Shown: positions 48,296 through 61,645 of the stretch, one piece after another | Position numbering within the stretch: position 1 is the stretch's first letter | Layout: each line of letters opens with the position of its first letter | Assembly: GCA_028023455.1 (NCBI GenBank) | Contig: JAQFVV010000501.1 | Coordinates: forward strand, 188,001 to 252,000 | Length of the DNA stretch: 64,000 bases | Reading direction: 5' to 3' | From: Epiperipatus broadwayi | Lineage: Eukaryota > Onychophora > Udeonychophora > Euonychophora > Peripatidae | Made by a program: the position numbers and the translations under genes | The notes under the pieces: model-generated | Seen by the model: only the letters and a program-made list of their open reading frames with translations | Databases searched by the model: none | Told to the model about the DNA's origin: nothing

Positions 48296-49139
48296 TCTGT
48301 TTTAGTACTTCATATAATTATAAACGTTATCCTTAATAAACAGAATGGTTTTGTGGTCAATATGAAAAGCATCACCCTTCTACATGCCACTGCAATGGCC
48401 AATACCAAATAGCATGGAATCCTGCTAGCAATATAACTATTTATGATCATCTGATGTGCACTTATTATTTATGCCTGCAGTAGATGTCTCTAGATTAGGT
48501 TGAAATAAACTGTCCTTTGGTATCTTATATGCTCAATAAAAAAACTCACATGACTTCTCTAGATTAAGTTATTATTTGTATTAAAAGTGACAGTCCACTC
48601 TATAAGTCCTATTTTACAACCATCTATTAAGTCAGCATCAACAATTAGGCGGGACATGTTGTTAACACTGCCATCTGCTGGCCATTGATTACACATGCTT
48701 GCATCTTAAATTTTATGATGAGAAAAACAAGAGAAGGGAAATAAATTGTATTATATTCTTTTAACTAATGTAACAAAATTTAATATTATCATTTTTGTTC
48801 TCCATTTGTTATTTCTAAACAAAATAGATTGACAAATAGCTTTATTCTTTTTTTTTTTTGAAACACTATAATAAACAATTTAATTGATTTATCTTTCTTT
48901 AATTAGAAAATAGCTTTGGCAACTGTATAATTTCCTATCCCTTCAAGCTAAGACTCGTTAGAGGATAATACGCCTAATTCGCTTACTTCTGATAATATAT
49001 ATAAAAAAAATATATAGTTATAATAAAAAAAAGTGTATCCACAATATTGTCATATTCTGAAGAATATTTATAAATTGAAACAACAATGATTGGATTACAC
49101 AATGGTACTAGGAAGATTAAAATTGAGAAGGGTGTAAGA
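48296..49139. other. Intergenic, no gene seen
   Basis: One phrase at 48,668-48,705 (TGCCATCTGCTGGCCATTGATTACACATGCTTGC) recalls part of family A. Nothing else is supported. Confidence 0.45.
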
Positions 49140-49420
49140 CAGGTTATTCCATAGTAATAACTTTTATTAGTCATTCATTAGACTTGACATTATCTTATTA
49201 ATGAATAACATTTCTGTAGCATAATTTTCACTACACCACTCTCATGCAAAACAGGGATTGTTTTCTATCCTCTTTTAACACTTTACGGTGGAGGTTGTAA
49301 TCTGGGTCAACTGATGAGTTCTGTTTCAGTGTGAAATGTGTATGTTGGGGATCATATATCTGAATAGAAACCAGTGCCTTCTTTGTGCGAGAGTGGTGTA
49401 GTAAAAGTTACAATACAAAA
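49140..49420 (+). repeat. Family B repeat, copy near 49.3 kb
   Basis: AACTTTTATTAGTCATTCATTAGACTTGACATTATC, AACATTTCTGTAGCATAATTTTCACTACACCACTCTCATGCAAA and CTGGGTCAACTGATGAG are present. It also has an inverted partner of the CACCACTCTC block at about 49,385-49,410, so it is partly palindromic. Confidence 0.6.
49300..49352 (+). ncRNA. Degraded hammerhead motif, family B copy near 49.3 kb
   Basis: GGGTCAA then CTGATGA (49,311-49,317), GTTCTG TTT CAGTGT as a damaged stem II (one mismatch, two G-U), GAAA (49,333-49,336), TGTGTATG, TTGGGGATC. Stem I pairs TCAA/TTGG, and outer pairs are possible. The ATC triplet has become ATG, which is not a permitted cleavage triplet. Confidence 0.45.
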
Positions 49421-49639
49421 ATATTATTTGTTATGGTGACTCCATATTTCCAAAACTTTTTACAATTTTGCAAGAAGTATTTTGTAGACTAAAATGGGGA
49501 GCTCCACAAAATTAAATGTTTACATTATCTAGATTTTGAAGATGCTGTAATTGTTTTTGCAAATGATTCAAAATGTTTCAAGAGTTATCAGATGAAATTA
49601 ATAAAGTAGAACTAAAGAGAAATGAATTTGGCAGAAGTA

Positions 49640-50090
49640 CTGTATGGAGGTTTTATTGTTTTAGCAGTTTGTGTACACGTATAAAATGTTGATCACGAGT
49701 TGTTTTACTGGTTTTATACCAATCCTGCTCAAAGGATAATGGTTACTGGGGTTTTTTTAAAAATTCAAAGACACCAAAATGCATAGATACTGAACTGCAT
49801 TCAAATCTATAATATACAAGTGAATGACCTTGGATTGAAAATGTGATTGTTTTTTATCTTGAAATCATCGCTTTATATTTAACTAAATCAGTGAAAGGTG
49901 GCTATTGGGAAGTTGCATTAGATCGTAAGACATAGAGGGAGTGCTCTAAACTAGTCTGGGGATATTGAACAAGTAGGTACTAAATATGAATTTTAAGCAC
50001 AAATGTTCTTACATCATTGATTACTGAAATTTACACTGGGTGGCGCTACTATATAGTTTGCTACTGATTTAACATGTAGTTTAGCTGATG
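49640..50090 (+). mobile_element. Family A repeat, diverged copy with both ends partly present
   Basis: Left part: GTACTGTATGGAGGTTTTATTG, GTACACGTATAAAATGTTGATCA. Right part: TAAACTAGTCTGGGGATATTG, AAGTAGGTACTA, TTTTAAGCACAAA, CATTGATTACTG and CACTGGGTGGCGCTACTATA. The hammerhead-like CTGATGA block is missing. Confidence 0.55.
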
Positions 50091-50631
50091 CTAATGTAAT
50101 GTCCAGTCTGCCAGCATTAGTGATCTACATAGTACTTATCATTGAGCAAAAGAAAAGCTATTGAGGAAAAGTAATATTTTTACATTTATTTTGGGATAAT
50201 AATTTTCCAAATGAAATTATTTATTTATCCGAACGATGATAAATAAAATATTTGCAAAAATAGAACAAGTGCCCACATTAGTCTCGAAAATATGCTTATT
50301 TTTATTTTACATACATTGTATTCATGAACTATCCTTTGCTTTCCTTTATTTTATTCCAAAATATATTGTTCAATTTTTTTAAAATATACTTGTTATAGTA
50401 AATTCAACAAGAAATGCGGATATCATAAATGCAATATGGATTCTTGGGGATTTTTATTCCTACATCCATTTTCTATGTTATCGCTGTAATTTTTGTTAAA
50501 TGATTTACAATAATGGTAGTTGGTGCTTTATGGAGTAATACAATTTTCTTCTTCCTCCTTTCCTTATCTATTGATTTCTATATATACTGTAATGGTAAGA
50601 AAAGTAGAGCTGCTTTAACCTAACCTAGAGA
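50091..50631. other. Intergenic, no gene seen
   Basis: AT-rich with no recognised feature. Confidence 0.5.
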
Positions 50632-50711
50632 TGCAGATAGAAGGGATTCGAACCTCATCTACTCCTCTAGATTGCTACTAAGCGACTTACACCTCGAACC
50701 TCACTAGAATT
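50632..50711 (-). ncRNA. tRNA-like sequence, probable SINE head
   Basis: The minus strand has GGTGTAAGTCGCTTAGTAGC (box A-like) and GAGGTTCGAATCCC (box B). Composition is less AT-rich than the flanks. No A-tail or target duplication was identified, and pairing of the acceptor stem is poor. Confidence 0.4.
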
Positions 50712-53186
50712 TAATCTTAATGTATGCCCAGTGGTCAGGGAGAGAAGAGACCATGAAAAGGAATTTTTACATATATAATGATCAGATGTACATACGTATG
50801 TCACAAAAAAAAAAACAATACTAAGTGGTTTTAGTTATAGTGAATGAAAGATAACAGAAATTTTTATTATTGACATTAAAATAATTCACACAATGCTTTA
50901 TTAATAGTGTCGCAGGCTATTTTCACTGCAACCGGATAGACATATATGAAAGATCCATTGATCGTAATGATAAGAACAGACAAAATTTTACGTTATAATT
51001 TCTTCTTTAAAATATTCCAGCCAATGGAAGTGTTACATAAAAGAAATCAAGAGAGAGAGAGACATGATTCATTAACTCTGTGGTTGGAGAACATAGAAAT
51101 AAATAGGTGGTCAAACTCAACTAAACACTTTGGACAGGTTTAAATCACAGCCCTACTTATGATTTAAGAAGAATGATAAAGTGACCCCAGCAGGAATTTC
51201 CAGCCATAATTGAAACATTTCTATGAGATTTTGAGAAAGATTTCCTAATAAATATAAATATACAAGACCATGCACAAAGGCGAGAGCATATAGTGGGCTG
51301 TGAGGCTTGAGACATAACAGTTACCAAGAGGTTAACACAAGACTGGATAGCTATCCATCTCTAAACTAGGTTAGAGAGAAAAATGGAACCCATTCGCTAA
51401 ACGCGTGACCCGGATTCAGGATCGGAGTTTTTGTTGCTTATGTCCAGTTACGTACATTGAAAGGACTGAGATCGACATGAGATCCAGAACAATTTATTTG
51501 TTTTTCAGAAGGTCTGAATGTAGGTATGTTAACCTAAGCAAACTTGGCAAAAGAAGCACTGTAATATATGCTGAGCGGCCCAGTAGATCACCCGAGGCAC
51601 GATGCCATATAACTATGGTCAACGACCTTTAAATTTAAAAAGAAATCCTCTGCAAAATATAAATATATTAGGAAAGCTCAACTATCACTGAAAATCCGCA
51701 GAAAAATAGTAACTTTACCTTTATAAAAATTTGAATTACTACAACAAAACAAGTGGGCGGATATTTTATTGGTTTAGTTCAAGTTTAACCGACCAACACT
51801 GAGCCAATGCTATTTAATAATTTTTAATACATATTGTCAAAATGTACTCTCTCTTATTACTAAAATATAAATGTGAACGTCTTATTTCACACTCTTCAAA
51901 ATATAATTTTAAATTTGTAACCCTTCATTGACTAAAATATAATAGCATTTGATAAGGATCTTTCCTTTATATATATAAAAAAAAACTAAGTTAAAGTTTG
52001 GAAAGTTTTATAATAGAATATTTAGCAATTTAAATCTTGATTTTAAAATAGAGTTTTGCACTTTCTATGATTTGCTTCCTTTTCTTCCCAAAACATCTAT
52101 ATATAAAAAATATATATAAAAAACAATTACTGGAGTATAATGGCGGAAAGTTAAACGAAGTAATTTTCAATTAAATTTATAAAAGCTATTGCCGCCATTA
52201 TATATATAATAAACCCCACCCATTACGATATAAAAAAAAAAAAAAACAATTAATGAAATACCATTTTACAAGATATGAATATGTAGATTAAAAAAACATA
52301 TATAAAATAAAAAAAACATAAATATAGATTGAATTTGCAAATTACAAAGATATTTTAATAATTTAGGGAACATTACCAGTAACTAGATGGGTGAGTCAAA
52401 ATAAGTTCATTAGATGTTTCCCGCAGGTCTTCCCAGTTCTTCAAGTTTGTTTTTCCATGTTTTTGAGGGCAGATTTTTACAGATACAGGGCAGACACTTT
52501 AGTTCTCTGGCTGGCTTACATGATTAGAACTCCGGCTCAGGAATGGCTCAGGAGAGTGATGGCAAAGAGGTTACCCCCGCATTTTTGCAGAGCAACACAT
52601 TTCTGGATTTTTATTTATATGCCAAAAAAATAGAGTACAGCTTGAAGTAAATACAGCAAGCAAGAGTTCGCTATATTGACTAATTTTTCAGCAAAATTCT
52701 TAAGATTTTCTCTCTGACATACAGCACTGGTTACCCGCAAGCATAAGACCAAGAACAAAAGAAAAGTTCTTTATTTATACCCTTTTTTCCATTATGTTTT
52801 TAATCTGCTAATTAGTAGCAAATCATGCCTGTTGTTTCAAATTTTTCCTGTTATCTATTTTTTTTATCTAATTCAGAAAATGTTTTATTAAATAATTCCC
52901 TTTCTTAATGGATTCTATTTAATTAAGAAAATTTTTATCTTCTCGAATTCTACCAAATATATTTTAAAAATAGTTGCAAATATAATTTTAACTTTCTATA
53001 TTTTATTTTATTAAATCTTTTCTCTTTAACACAATTCCTTCTTTAATTTAGGCAACTATTTGAGAAAATGATAAATTTAGTTTGAAAAAGAAACATGCAT
53101 TCACTGTGGTTGGACTTAGGGTCTTAGTTAGGCCACAGTGAATGGTGAAGCCAGCATATATATATATATAAAAACAAAAAAAAAAG
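50712..53186. other. Intergenic up to the PLE array, no gene supported
   Basis: Open stretches at 50,946-51,143, 51,405-51,632 and 52,391-52,633 lack recognisable domains and splice context. The part 51,380-51,640 has more CpG than most of the window and may be a younger unknown repeat. Just before the PLE, CATTCACTGTGG (53,098-53,109) faces CCACAGTGAATG (53,133-53,144) as a perfect 12-bp inverted repeat, followed by an AT-repeat and A-run at the PLE junction. Confidence 0.45.
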
Positions 53187-53917
53187 AGGATCTTTTTAGA
53201 TTTTTAGCCCGTGATGGCCGTCATTTGAACATGTATGGAGCTAGATGCTTAGCGGACGGTTTTAAATACACAATGTCCTTGATGGGATGTAACAGAGTTT
53301 ATAAAGTAAATTCAGTGTTGAGTGCAAGGGAATATAGTTTTGCTAATGTTGGAACTCAAATGGAAGCTGTGTTGACATGTGAAATGGGGACGCAGACTGA
53401 AATATGTAATTGTCAGGAATCGCAAATTATTATACCGCGTGATACTAATGGGATCCCAATAGATGTTGAACAATCTTGCCTGCCAGGGAATGTTTTGGAG
53501 GAATCATTACGGGATAGGTCTCCAAAAGTTTTTAAAGAAGATCATACTCCACGTAAAGATGATTCTTTAGACCTTTCATTGGATGATATAATTTGTAACA
53601 TTTCCAAACAGAAGAACTTTTTAACAATGACTATTTTTGATGTTCAACAGATTGATGGTTTTGCTGCTTCAGATCAACATATAGATGGTGGTAAAGGAGA
53701 TCTGGGTAATTTAGAGGTGGGTGTAGTTAACCAAATAGATAATGGATTGATAATTGGCACTGATTTTAATACAATATCTAGCGTAGATACAGAGTTTGAT
53801 ATTAATAGGGATTATTCTAGTAAACAACATTTACAGGGTCTAACATTAAATAATACAGGGGCAATCCCTAAACGTTTTTCTAGATGTCTAAATAATAAGC
53901 AGGTTATAAGTAATTGA
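53187..53917 (+). pseudogene. PLE unit A ORF1, 5'-truncated
   Basis: It joins unrelated A-rich sequence at about 53,187 and reads LFRFLARDGRHLNMYGARC onward, so only the last SGNH block (DGRH with Asp and His) and the C-terminal half of ORF1 remain. The catalytic Ser and Asn blocks are gone. The frame is otherwise open to the shared TGA. An apparent upstream ATG at 53,138 belongs to flanking DNA. Confidence 0.85.
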
Positions 53918-56859
53918 CAAACATTACATAGTACATCGTTTCTTAAACTTAGGAAATTATATGATAAATTAGTTAGATATAGACAACATATTAGTAATTT
54001 TGCATATTTTATTAACAATAACATAATTCCTAAAGGACTCAGAATAAAAATTATTGCTAACATAGACCAATTTCCTAGGGAACATGCAATTAAATGGGAT
54101 AATACAATAAGAGAAGCATCTGTTGCATTAATACATATTTTGAAAGATGCATTTTTGGTAAAACTTAAATTAATTGAAAAAGAAATTATACATTTTGGTA
54201 GTTGTAATTTAATGAATATAGATGAACAGAAGGAATTACAGGAATGGGTTTTTTTGAGAGAGAAGTTATTGGTGAAGAAATTTCATAATAAAATATATCA
54301 TTGGTTCAAAGTTATGGGTAATGAGCCAAGATTTGAATTAGTTACTAATCAGTCACAAACACTAATTAATTGTATGACTTCTGATAATCATACTGTGTCA
54401 GATATTTCTACATCGGATATGATTCCAATTGATACTGATCAATCATTTGTATCATCTTCACATTCATTAGATTGTGCTGAAATGTTACCATCTGTTCTTA
54501 ATAGTGATGCTGGTTTAGCATTGGTTCATAGAGTTACAGATTCTGAATGCACTAACAATATTTTAGTTTCTGGAAATACAAATACTAATAAATCTAACCC
54601 AAATATTTATAGCAATGACTTTTTATGTTTAGCTAATAAGGAAAACAATGTGATTAATCTAACTAACATTAATCTTAGTGAGGCAGAATGTTCACTGTTA
54701 AATAAAGGTTTATCTTTTTGCCCTACAGTTCAGTCATTTTATCAAAAAAATGAATTTAAAATTCATCAGGATTTAGATAATTTTTCAAGAAGACTTAGAT
54801 TAAGAGAATTTTTTGGAAACCAAGAATGTGATACTATTGGAAAATTACGATCTGATTGGACACCACCACATCAAAGGAATGTGTTATTAGATACATACAT
54901 TGATAATGTATATCAGGATATTATTAATGAAATTAGACTTAAACAACATAGTAAGTATAAGAGTAATTTAACATTGAGAGAGATGAATGCATTACGTAAT
55001 TTAGTGAAAAGACAGGATATTATTATAAAACCAGCTGACAAAGGTGGATCAATAGTAATTATGAATAAAGATGATTATGTTAAAAAAGCTCTGGAGCTTT
55101 TAGATGATAAAATTTTTTATGAGCCTATTTCACTAACCACTATTAATTCATTATTCAAGGGTATACTTTTTAGTTTAAAAAATATGAGAGCTAGGGGTCT
55201 TATAAATAATAATGTATATAACTTTTTAGTACCAACCAAAATTCATCCTAGTAGTTTTTATATTTTGCCAAAGATTCATAAACCTGGTTGTCCAGGCAGA
55301 CCTATTGTAGCTAGTATTGGTAGTCCTACAGAAAATATTTCAGCATATGTTGATAATATTATTAAATTTATTCCACCATCATTTAATTCTTATGTTAAAG
55401 ATACTACTCATTTTCTTTGCATGTTAGAAAATATTAAATCTGAATTACCAGTTGATTGTTTTTTGGTTACTTTGGATATTGTATCATTATACACAAATAT
55501 ACCTCATGATGATGGAGTTGAGGCTATTAAATGTGCTTTACAAGATAGAGAGTATGATTATGATTTTATTACTACTATGGTTGAATTAATATATTTGGTT
55601 TTAAGAAATAATTTTTTTACTTTTGATTCTAGATACTATTTACAGAAACAAGGTACTGCAATGGGTACAAAGATGGCACCAAGTTATGCGAATATTTTTA
55701 TGTCAAAACTGGAGTCCTCTATACTTGATAATGCTAAGCTGAAACCTCACACTTGGCTTAGATATATAGATGACATTTTCATGATATGGCCACATAGTGA
55801 AGTTGAACTTCATAATTTTTTAAGTTATTTAAATAATTTTAATAAACATATTAATTTCACAATGAATTTTTCAAAATCAATTGCTCATTTTCTTGATGTT
55901 GAAGTTATTTACACTAATAGAGTTCTTACTACCACTGTATATAGGAAACCAACTGATAATAACCGCTATCTACATTTTTATAGTAACCATCCTAAACATT
56001 TAAAGGCTAATATTCCTTATAGTCAATTTTTAAGGATGAAGAGGATTTGTAATGATGAGAAATTTCTTCAACAAAATAATAGTATTTTATATAATAGATT
56101 GCTCAATATGAGGTATCCTAAGACATTGTTGGATAATGCAGTAAGGAGATCTTCTTTAATTGATAGAAAGAAACTTCTTTTATCTGAAAAGAGTAAAAAA
56201 CAATTAGATGTTCCACCATTGGTTCTTACTTTTAATAGAGATTTACCGAATATTAACCGGATATTGGCAAAACATTTTAACATATTACAGTCCACAGATT
56301 ATTTAAAATCTATTTTTCTGATCCACCTAAGGCTGTATATCGAATACATAGATCACTTAGAGATATACTTGTCAAAACAAATTTTATTAGTAGTTCTGTA
56401 CAGGAAAAAGGATGTTCTCCATGTAAAGATAAAAGATGTTTTACATGTAAACATATTGTTGTGACAAAAGTGGTCTTTAGTACTAAGAATTGTAATTTCA
56501 AATGGTATATTCCTAATTATGTTACATGTAAAAGTGTTAATTTGATATATTTGATAGAGTGTAGTAGATGTTTAAACCAGTATATAGGTGAGTCAGCAAA
56601 TAGTTTACATGTCAGAATGACTAATCATAGATTTGACATTTTGCATAAGAATAAAGATAGACCGGTTTCAAAACATTTTAACTTACCGAATCATTCAATT
56701 GATGATTTAAAAGTAGTGATTCTTCAGGAAGGTTTTTCTTCTACAAGGGAGAGGAAACAAAAGGAGAGTTTTTTTATTTTTAAATTCAAGACCTTAGAAC
56801 CGCATGGATTGAATTTGAACACTGGAACTATTACATCTCTGGGTTACCTGGTCTCCTAA
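53918..56859 (+). pseudogene. PLE unit A ORF2: RT and GIY-YIG endonuclease, one frameshift
   Basis: It is open directly from the ORF1 TGA through the whole RT (DKG, PKIHKPG, LDIVSLYTNIP, GTAMGTKMAPSYAN, YIDD) up to a T-run at 56,313-56,317. That run has five T where unit B has six. The lost base shifts the frame in the linker before the zinc-binding cluster, and the shifted frame stops at 56,464. The GIY-YIG part (56,461-56,859) is intact in its own frame: LIYLIECSRC, YIGES, Arg in SLHVRMTNHR, Glu in KESFFIFKF. Otherwise it is undamaged, so this is a young copy. Confidence 0.92.
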
Positions 56860-57482
56860 ATGATTTCTATATGTGTGTTTTTTATGTGAAAATTTTTCTT
56901 ATATGAGGTTTTTTTATGTAAAGATTGGTTACATGGATGTTTAATATCTGTGTTTAATTGGTTTATAGATAAATAATTAGTTATAAATTATTGTACTTTG
57001 CACTAACTATAATTTTTAAAATGTATAAGTATTTTAGTTTTTAATGAATATTAATGTGAGCACAGCTATTTTTTGTGTGTGAGCATAGTTTAATTTTTCT
57101 ATGTATGCACATATGTATAATATTTTAATTTTTAATTTTGGATTTTTTATTTTTATATTTATTTTAATTTAAATAGAATTTAAGCTCGATTAGGAGGGAA
57201 TGTAGTTTTTTTTTTTGTTTGAATTTTGTCATTGATTGGGTGGATATTCTGTGTTAGATTTTGTGACCAATCAGGGGGGTTTTGTTAAATTTTTAATCTT
57301 TTAATCTTTTACCAAATGTGTAATTTTTGATTATCGCCATTTTACTGTGTATTTTTTTTCTTTCTGATGAAAACCAGTCCTCTGGTTGAAATATTATATT
57401 ATTTATTGGATTTATAAGTCTTTATTTTTTTGTTTTTATATGTATTTCCTTTGGTTAGTTTGTTATATATTAATATTTTGAT
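56860..57482 (+). repeat. PLE inter-unit (terminal-repeat) region A/B
   Basis: The 3' non-coding region of unit A serves as the 5' region of unit B. It includes TGTGAGCA repeats, a poly(T) tract near 57,208, ACCAATCAGG and the hammerhead-like core, and ends at the ORF1 ATG. A duplicated TTTTAATC (57,294-57,308) distinguishes it from the B/C region. Confidence 0.85.
57364..57391 (+). ncRNA. Hammerhead-like core, PLE unit A/B
   Basis: CTGATGA at 57,364, extra A, AACCAG/CTGGTT with TCCT loop, GAAA ending at 57,391. It is identical in the other terminal regions of the window. Confidence 0.4.
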
Positions 57483-58703
57483 ATGGATTTATTACTGACT
57501 AAAGAGAGTAAGACTTTATTGTCACTTAGCCACGTGGCGTTCATAGGCGATTCATTGCTAAAATTTGTACATAATTTTTTTCCAAAATTTAATACTCAAG
57601 ATGGTGTACAAATTAGTTATAGACGAGGAGCTTTCATTCTGGACGGTATTGATCTTTTTAACAAATTAATTAATAAGCATAACATTAAGTTTTTGTTCGT
57701 TCATCTTGGATCTAACAATATTTTTTCGTTTAGAAATAACGAATATGTGCAGATTTTGAAATTGATTCGACATATACGTACTTATTCACCGGAGATTACA
57801 ATTATAATTTCTCAAGTTTTACCACAATTGCAGAATAAATACTACCCAATGGATCGGATTAAATTGAGAATTATTAATGAAAAAATATTTGCATTTAATA
57901 GACATTGTCATTTTTTAAGTTATACGCATCATAATGTATTTTTCTTACAGCATACGGATTTTATAAAAAGAGAGAATCTTTTTAGATTTTTAGCCCGTGA
58001 TGGCCGTCATTTGAACATGTATGGAGCTAGATGCTTAGCGGACGGTTTTAAATACATAATGTCCTTGATGGGATGTAACAGAGTTTATAAAGTAAATTCA
58101 GTGTTGAGTGCGAGGGAATATAGTTTTGCTAATGTTGGAACTCAAATGGAAGCTGTGTTGACATGTGAAATGGGGACGCAGACTGAAATATGTAATTGTC
58201 AGGAATCGCAAATTATTATACCGCGTGATACTAATGGGATCCCAATAGATGTTGAACAATCTTGCCTGCCAGGGAACGTTTTGGAGGAATCATTACGGGA
58301 TAGATCTCCAAAAGTTTTTAAAGAAGATTATACTCCACGTAAATATGATTCTTTAGACCTTTCATTGGATGATATAATTTGTAACATTTCCAAACAGAAG
58401 AACTTTTTAACAATGACTATTTCTGATGTTCAATAGATTGATGGTTTTGCTGCTTCAGATCAACATATAGATGGTGGTAAAGGAGATCTGGGTAATTTAG
58501 AGGTGGGTGTAGTTAACCAAATAGATAATGGATTGATAATTGGCACTGATTTTAATACAATATCTAGCGTAGATACAGAGTTTGATATTAATAGGGATTA
58601 TTCTAGTAAACAACATTTACAGGGTCTAACATTAATTAATACAGGGGCAATCCCTAAACGTTTTTCTAGACGTCTAAATAATAAGCAGGTTATAAGTAAT
58701 TGA
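57483..58703 (+). pseudogene. PLE unit B ORF1 (SGNH hydrolase-like) with a nonsense codon
   Basis: This has the same length and content as the intact ORF1 of unit C, including GDSL at residues 22-25, GSNN at 76-79 and DGRH at 173-176. The hydrolase domain is complete. A CAG to TAG change at 58,434-58,436 stops translation after residue 317, in the acidic C-terminal part. One substitution near the second block changes Ser to Phe (GAFI versus GASI). The remaining frame continues open to the shared TGA at 58,701-58,703. Confidence 0.92.
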
Positions 58704-61645
58704 CAAACATTACATAGTACATCGTTTCTTAAACTTAGGAAATTATATGATAAATTAGTTAGATATAGACAACATATTAGTAATTTTGCATATTTTATTA
58801 ACAATAACATAATTCCTAAAGGACTCAGAATAAAAATTATTGCTAACATAGACCAATTTCCTAGGGAACATGCAATTAAATGGGATAATACAATAAGAGA
58901 AGCATCTGTTGCATTAATACATATTTTGAAAGATGCATTTTTGGTAAAACTTAAATTAATTGAAAAAGAAATTATACATTTTGGTAGTTGTAATTTAATG
59001 AATATAGATGAACAGAAGGAATTACAGGAATGGGTTTTTTTGAGAGAGAAGTTATTGGTGAAGAAATTTCATAATAAAATATATCATTGGTTCAAAGTTA
59101 TGGGTAATGAGCCAAGATTTGAATTAGTTACTAATCAGTCACAAACACTAATTAATTGTATGACTTCTGATAATCATACTGTGTCAGATATTTCTACATC
59201 GGATATGATTCCAATTGATACTGATCAATCATTTGTATCATCTTCACATTCATTAGATTGTGCTGAAATGTTACCATCTGTTCTTAATAGTGATGCTGGT
59301 TTAGCATTGGTTCATAGAGTTCAGATTCTGAATGCACTAACAATATTTTAGTTTCTGGAAATAAAAATACTAATAAATCTAACCCAAATATTTATAGCAA
59401 TGACTTTTTATGTTTAACTAATAAGGAAAACAATGTGATTAATCTAACTAACATTAATCTTAGTGAGGCAGAATGTTCACTGTTAAATAAAGGTTTATCT
59501 TTTTGCCCTACAGTTCAGTCATTTTATCAAAAAAATGAATTTAAAATTCATCAGGATTTAGATAATTTTTCAAGAAGACTTAGATTAAGAGAATTTTTTG
59601 GAAACCAAGAATGTGATACTATTGGAAAATTACGATCTGATTGGACACCACCACATCAAAGGAATGTGTTATTAGATACGTACATTGATAATGTATATCA
59701 GGATATTATTAATGAAATTAGACTTAAACAACATAGTAAGTATAAGAGTAATTTAACATTGAGAGAGATGAATGCATTACGTAATTTAGTGAAAAGACAG
59801 GATATTATTATAAAACCAGCTGACAAAGGTGGATCAATAGTAATTATGAATAAAGATGATTATGTTAAAAAAGCTCTGGAGCTTTTAGATGATAAAATTT
59901 TTTATGAGCCTATTTCACTAACCACTATTAATTCATTATTCAAGGGTATACTTTTTAGTTTAAAAGATATGAGAGCTAGGGGTCTTATAAATAATAATGT
60001 ATATAACTTTTTAGTACCAACCAAAATTCATCCTAGTAGTTTTTATATTTTGCCAAAGATTCATAAACCTGGTTGTCCAGGCAGACCTATTGTAGCTAGT
60101 ATTGGTAGTCCTACAGAAAATATTTCAGCATATGTTGATAATATTATTAAATTTATTCCACCATCATTTAATTCTTATGTTAAAGATACTACTCATTTTC
60201 TTTGCATGTTAGAAAATATTAAATCTGAATTACCAGTTGATTGTTTTTTGGTTACTTTGGATATTGTATCATTATACACAAATATACCTCATGATGATGG
60301 AGTTGAGGCTATTAAATGTGCTTTACAAGATAGAGAGTATGATCATGATTTTATTACTACTATGGTTGAATTAATATATTTGGTTTTAAGAAATAATTTT
60401 TTTACTTTTGATTCTAGATACTATTTACAGAAACAAGGTACTGCAATGGGTACAAAGATGGCACCAAGTTATGCGAATATTTTTATGTCAAAACTGGAGT
60501 CCTCTATACTTGATAATGCTAAGCTGAAACCTCACACTTGGCTTAGATATATAGATGACATTTTCATGATATGGCCACATAGTGAAGTTGAACTTCATAA
60601 TTTTTTAAGTTATTTAAATAATTTTAATAAACATATTAATTTCACAATGAATTTTTCAAAATCAATTGCTCATTTTCTTGATGTTGAAGTTATTTACACT
60701 AATAGAGTTCTTACTACCACTGTATATAGGAAACCAACTGATAATAACCGCTATCTACATTTTTATAGTAACCATCCTAAACATTTAAAGGCTAATATTC
60801 CTTATAGTCAATTTTTAAGGATGAAGAGGATTTGTAATGATGAGAAATTTCTTCAACAAAATAATAGTATTTTATATAATAGATTGCTCAATATGAGGTA
60901 TCCTAAGACATTGTTGGATAATGCAGTAAGGAGATCTTCTTTAATTGATAGAAAGAAACTTCTTTTATCTGAAAAGAGTAAAAAACAATTAGATGTTCCA
61001 CCATTGGTTCTTACTTTTAATAGAGATTTACCTAATATTAACCGGATATTGGCAAAACATTTTAACATATTACAGTCCACAGATTATTTAAAATCTATTT
61101 TTTCTGATCCACCTAAGGCTGTATATCGAAAACATAGATCACTTAGAGATATACTTGTCAAAACAAATTTTATTAGTAGTTCTGTACAGGAAAAAGGATG
61201 TTCTCCATGTAAAGATAAAAGATGTTTTACATGTAAACATATTGTTGTGACAAAAGTGGTCTTTAGTACTAAGAATTGTAATTTCAAATGGTATATTCCT
61301 AATTATGTTACATGTAAAAGTGTTAATTTGATATATTTGATAGAGTGTAGTAGATGTTTAAACCAGTATATAGGTGAGTCAGCAAATAGTTTACATGTCA
61401 GAATGACTAATCATAGATTTGACATTTTGCATAAGAATAAAGATAGACCGGTTTCAAAACATTTTAACTTACCGAATCATTCAATTGATGATTTAAAAGT
61501 AGTGATTCTTCAGGAAGGTTTTTCTTCTACAAGGGAGAGGAAACAAAAGGAGAGTTTTTTTATTTTTAAATTCAAGACCTTAGAACCGCATGGATTGAAT
61601 TTGAACACTGGAACTATTACATCTCTGGGTTACCTGGTCTCCTAA
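58704..61645 (+). pseudogene. PLE unit B ORF2: RT and GIY-YIG endonuclease, one frameshift
   Basis: It is open after the TGA to a one-base deletion at 59,321/59,322 (GAGTTCAG where unit A has GAGTTACAG), which leads to a stop at 59,351. The rest (about 59,322-61,645) is fully open. Counting from the GTG codon at 59,435, DKG is at residues 130-132, motif A Asp at 275, GTAMGTKMAPSYAN at 335-348, YIDD at 372-375, Cys at 589, 592, 597 and 600, IYLI at 633-636, YIG at 645-647, Arg 656 and Glu 706. The RT has the PLE features and lacks LINE endonuclease, integrase or RNase H. The GIY-YIG nuclease is expected to nick the target for primed reverse transcription. Confidence 0.95.

Noticed and set aside
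51405-51632. 75-aa ORF with GC-richer sequence as a host exon
   Set aside because: No domain, no splice sites that fit, and no neighbouring exons; only composition stands out.
53098-53144. 12-bp inverted repeat before the PLE array as an insertion hot spot
   Set aside because: A single short hairpin with no counterpart at PLE copy 1; there is no evidence of a role in targeting.
54140-54142. TTG as the start codon of ORF2
   Set aside because: The frame is open 74 codons further upstream to the ORF1 TGA with protein-like sequence, so TTG is only an arbitrary start.
56068-56501. Minus-strand ORFs over the RT/GIY-YIG linker (also at 60,853-61,287)
   Set aside because: Shadows of ORF2 in the opposite strand.
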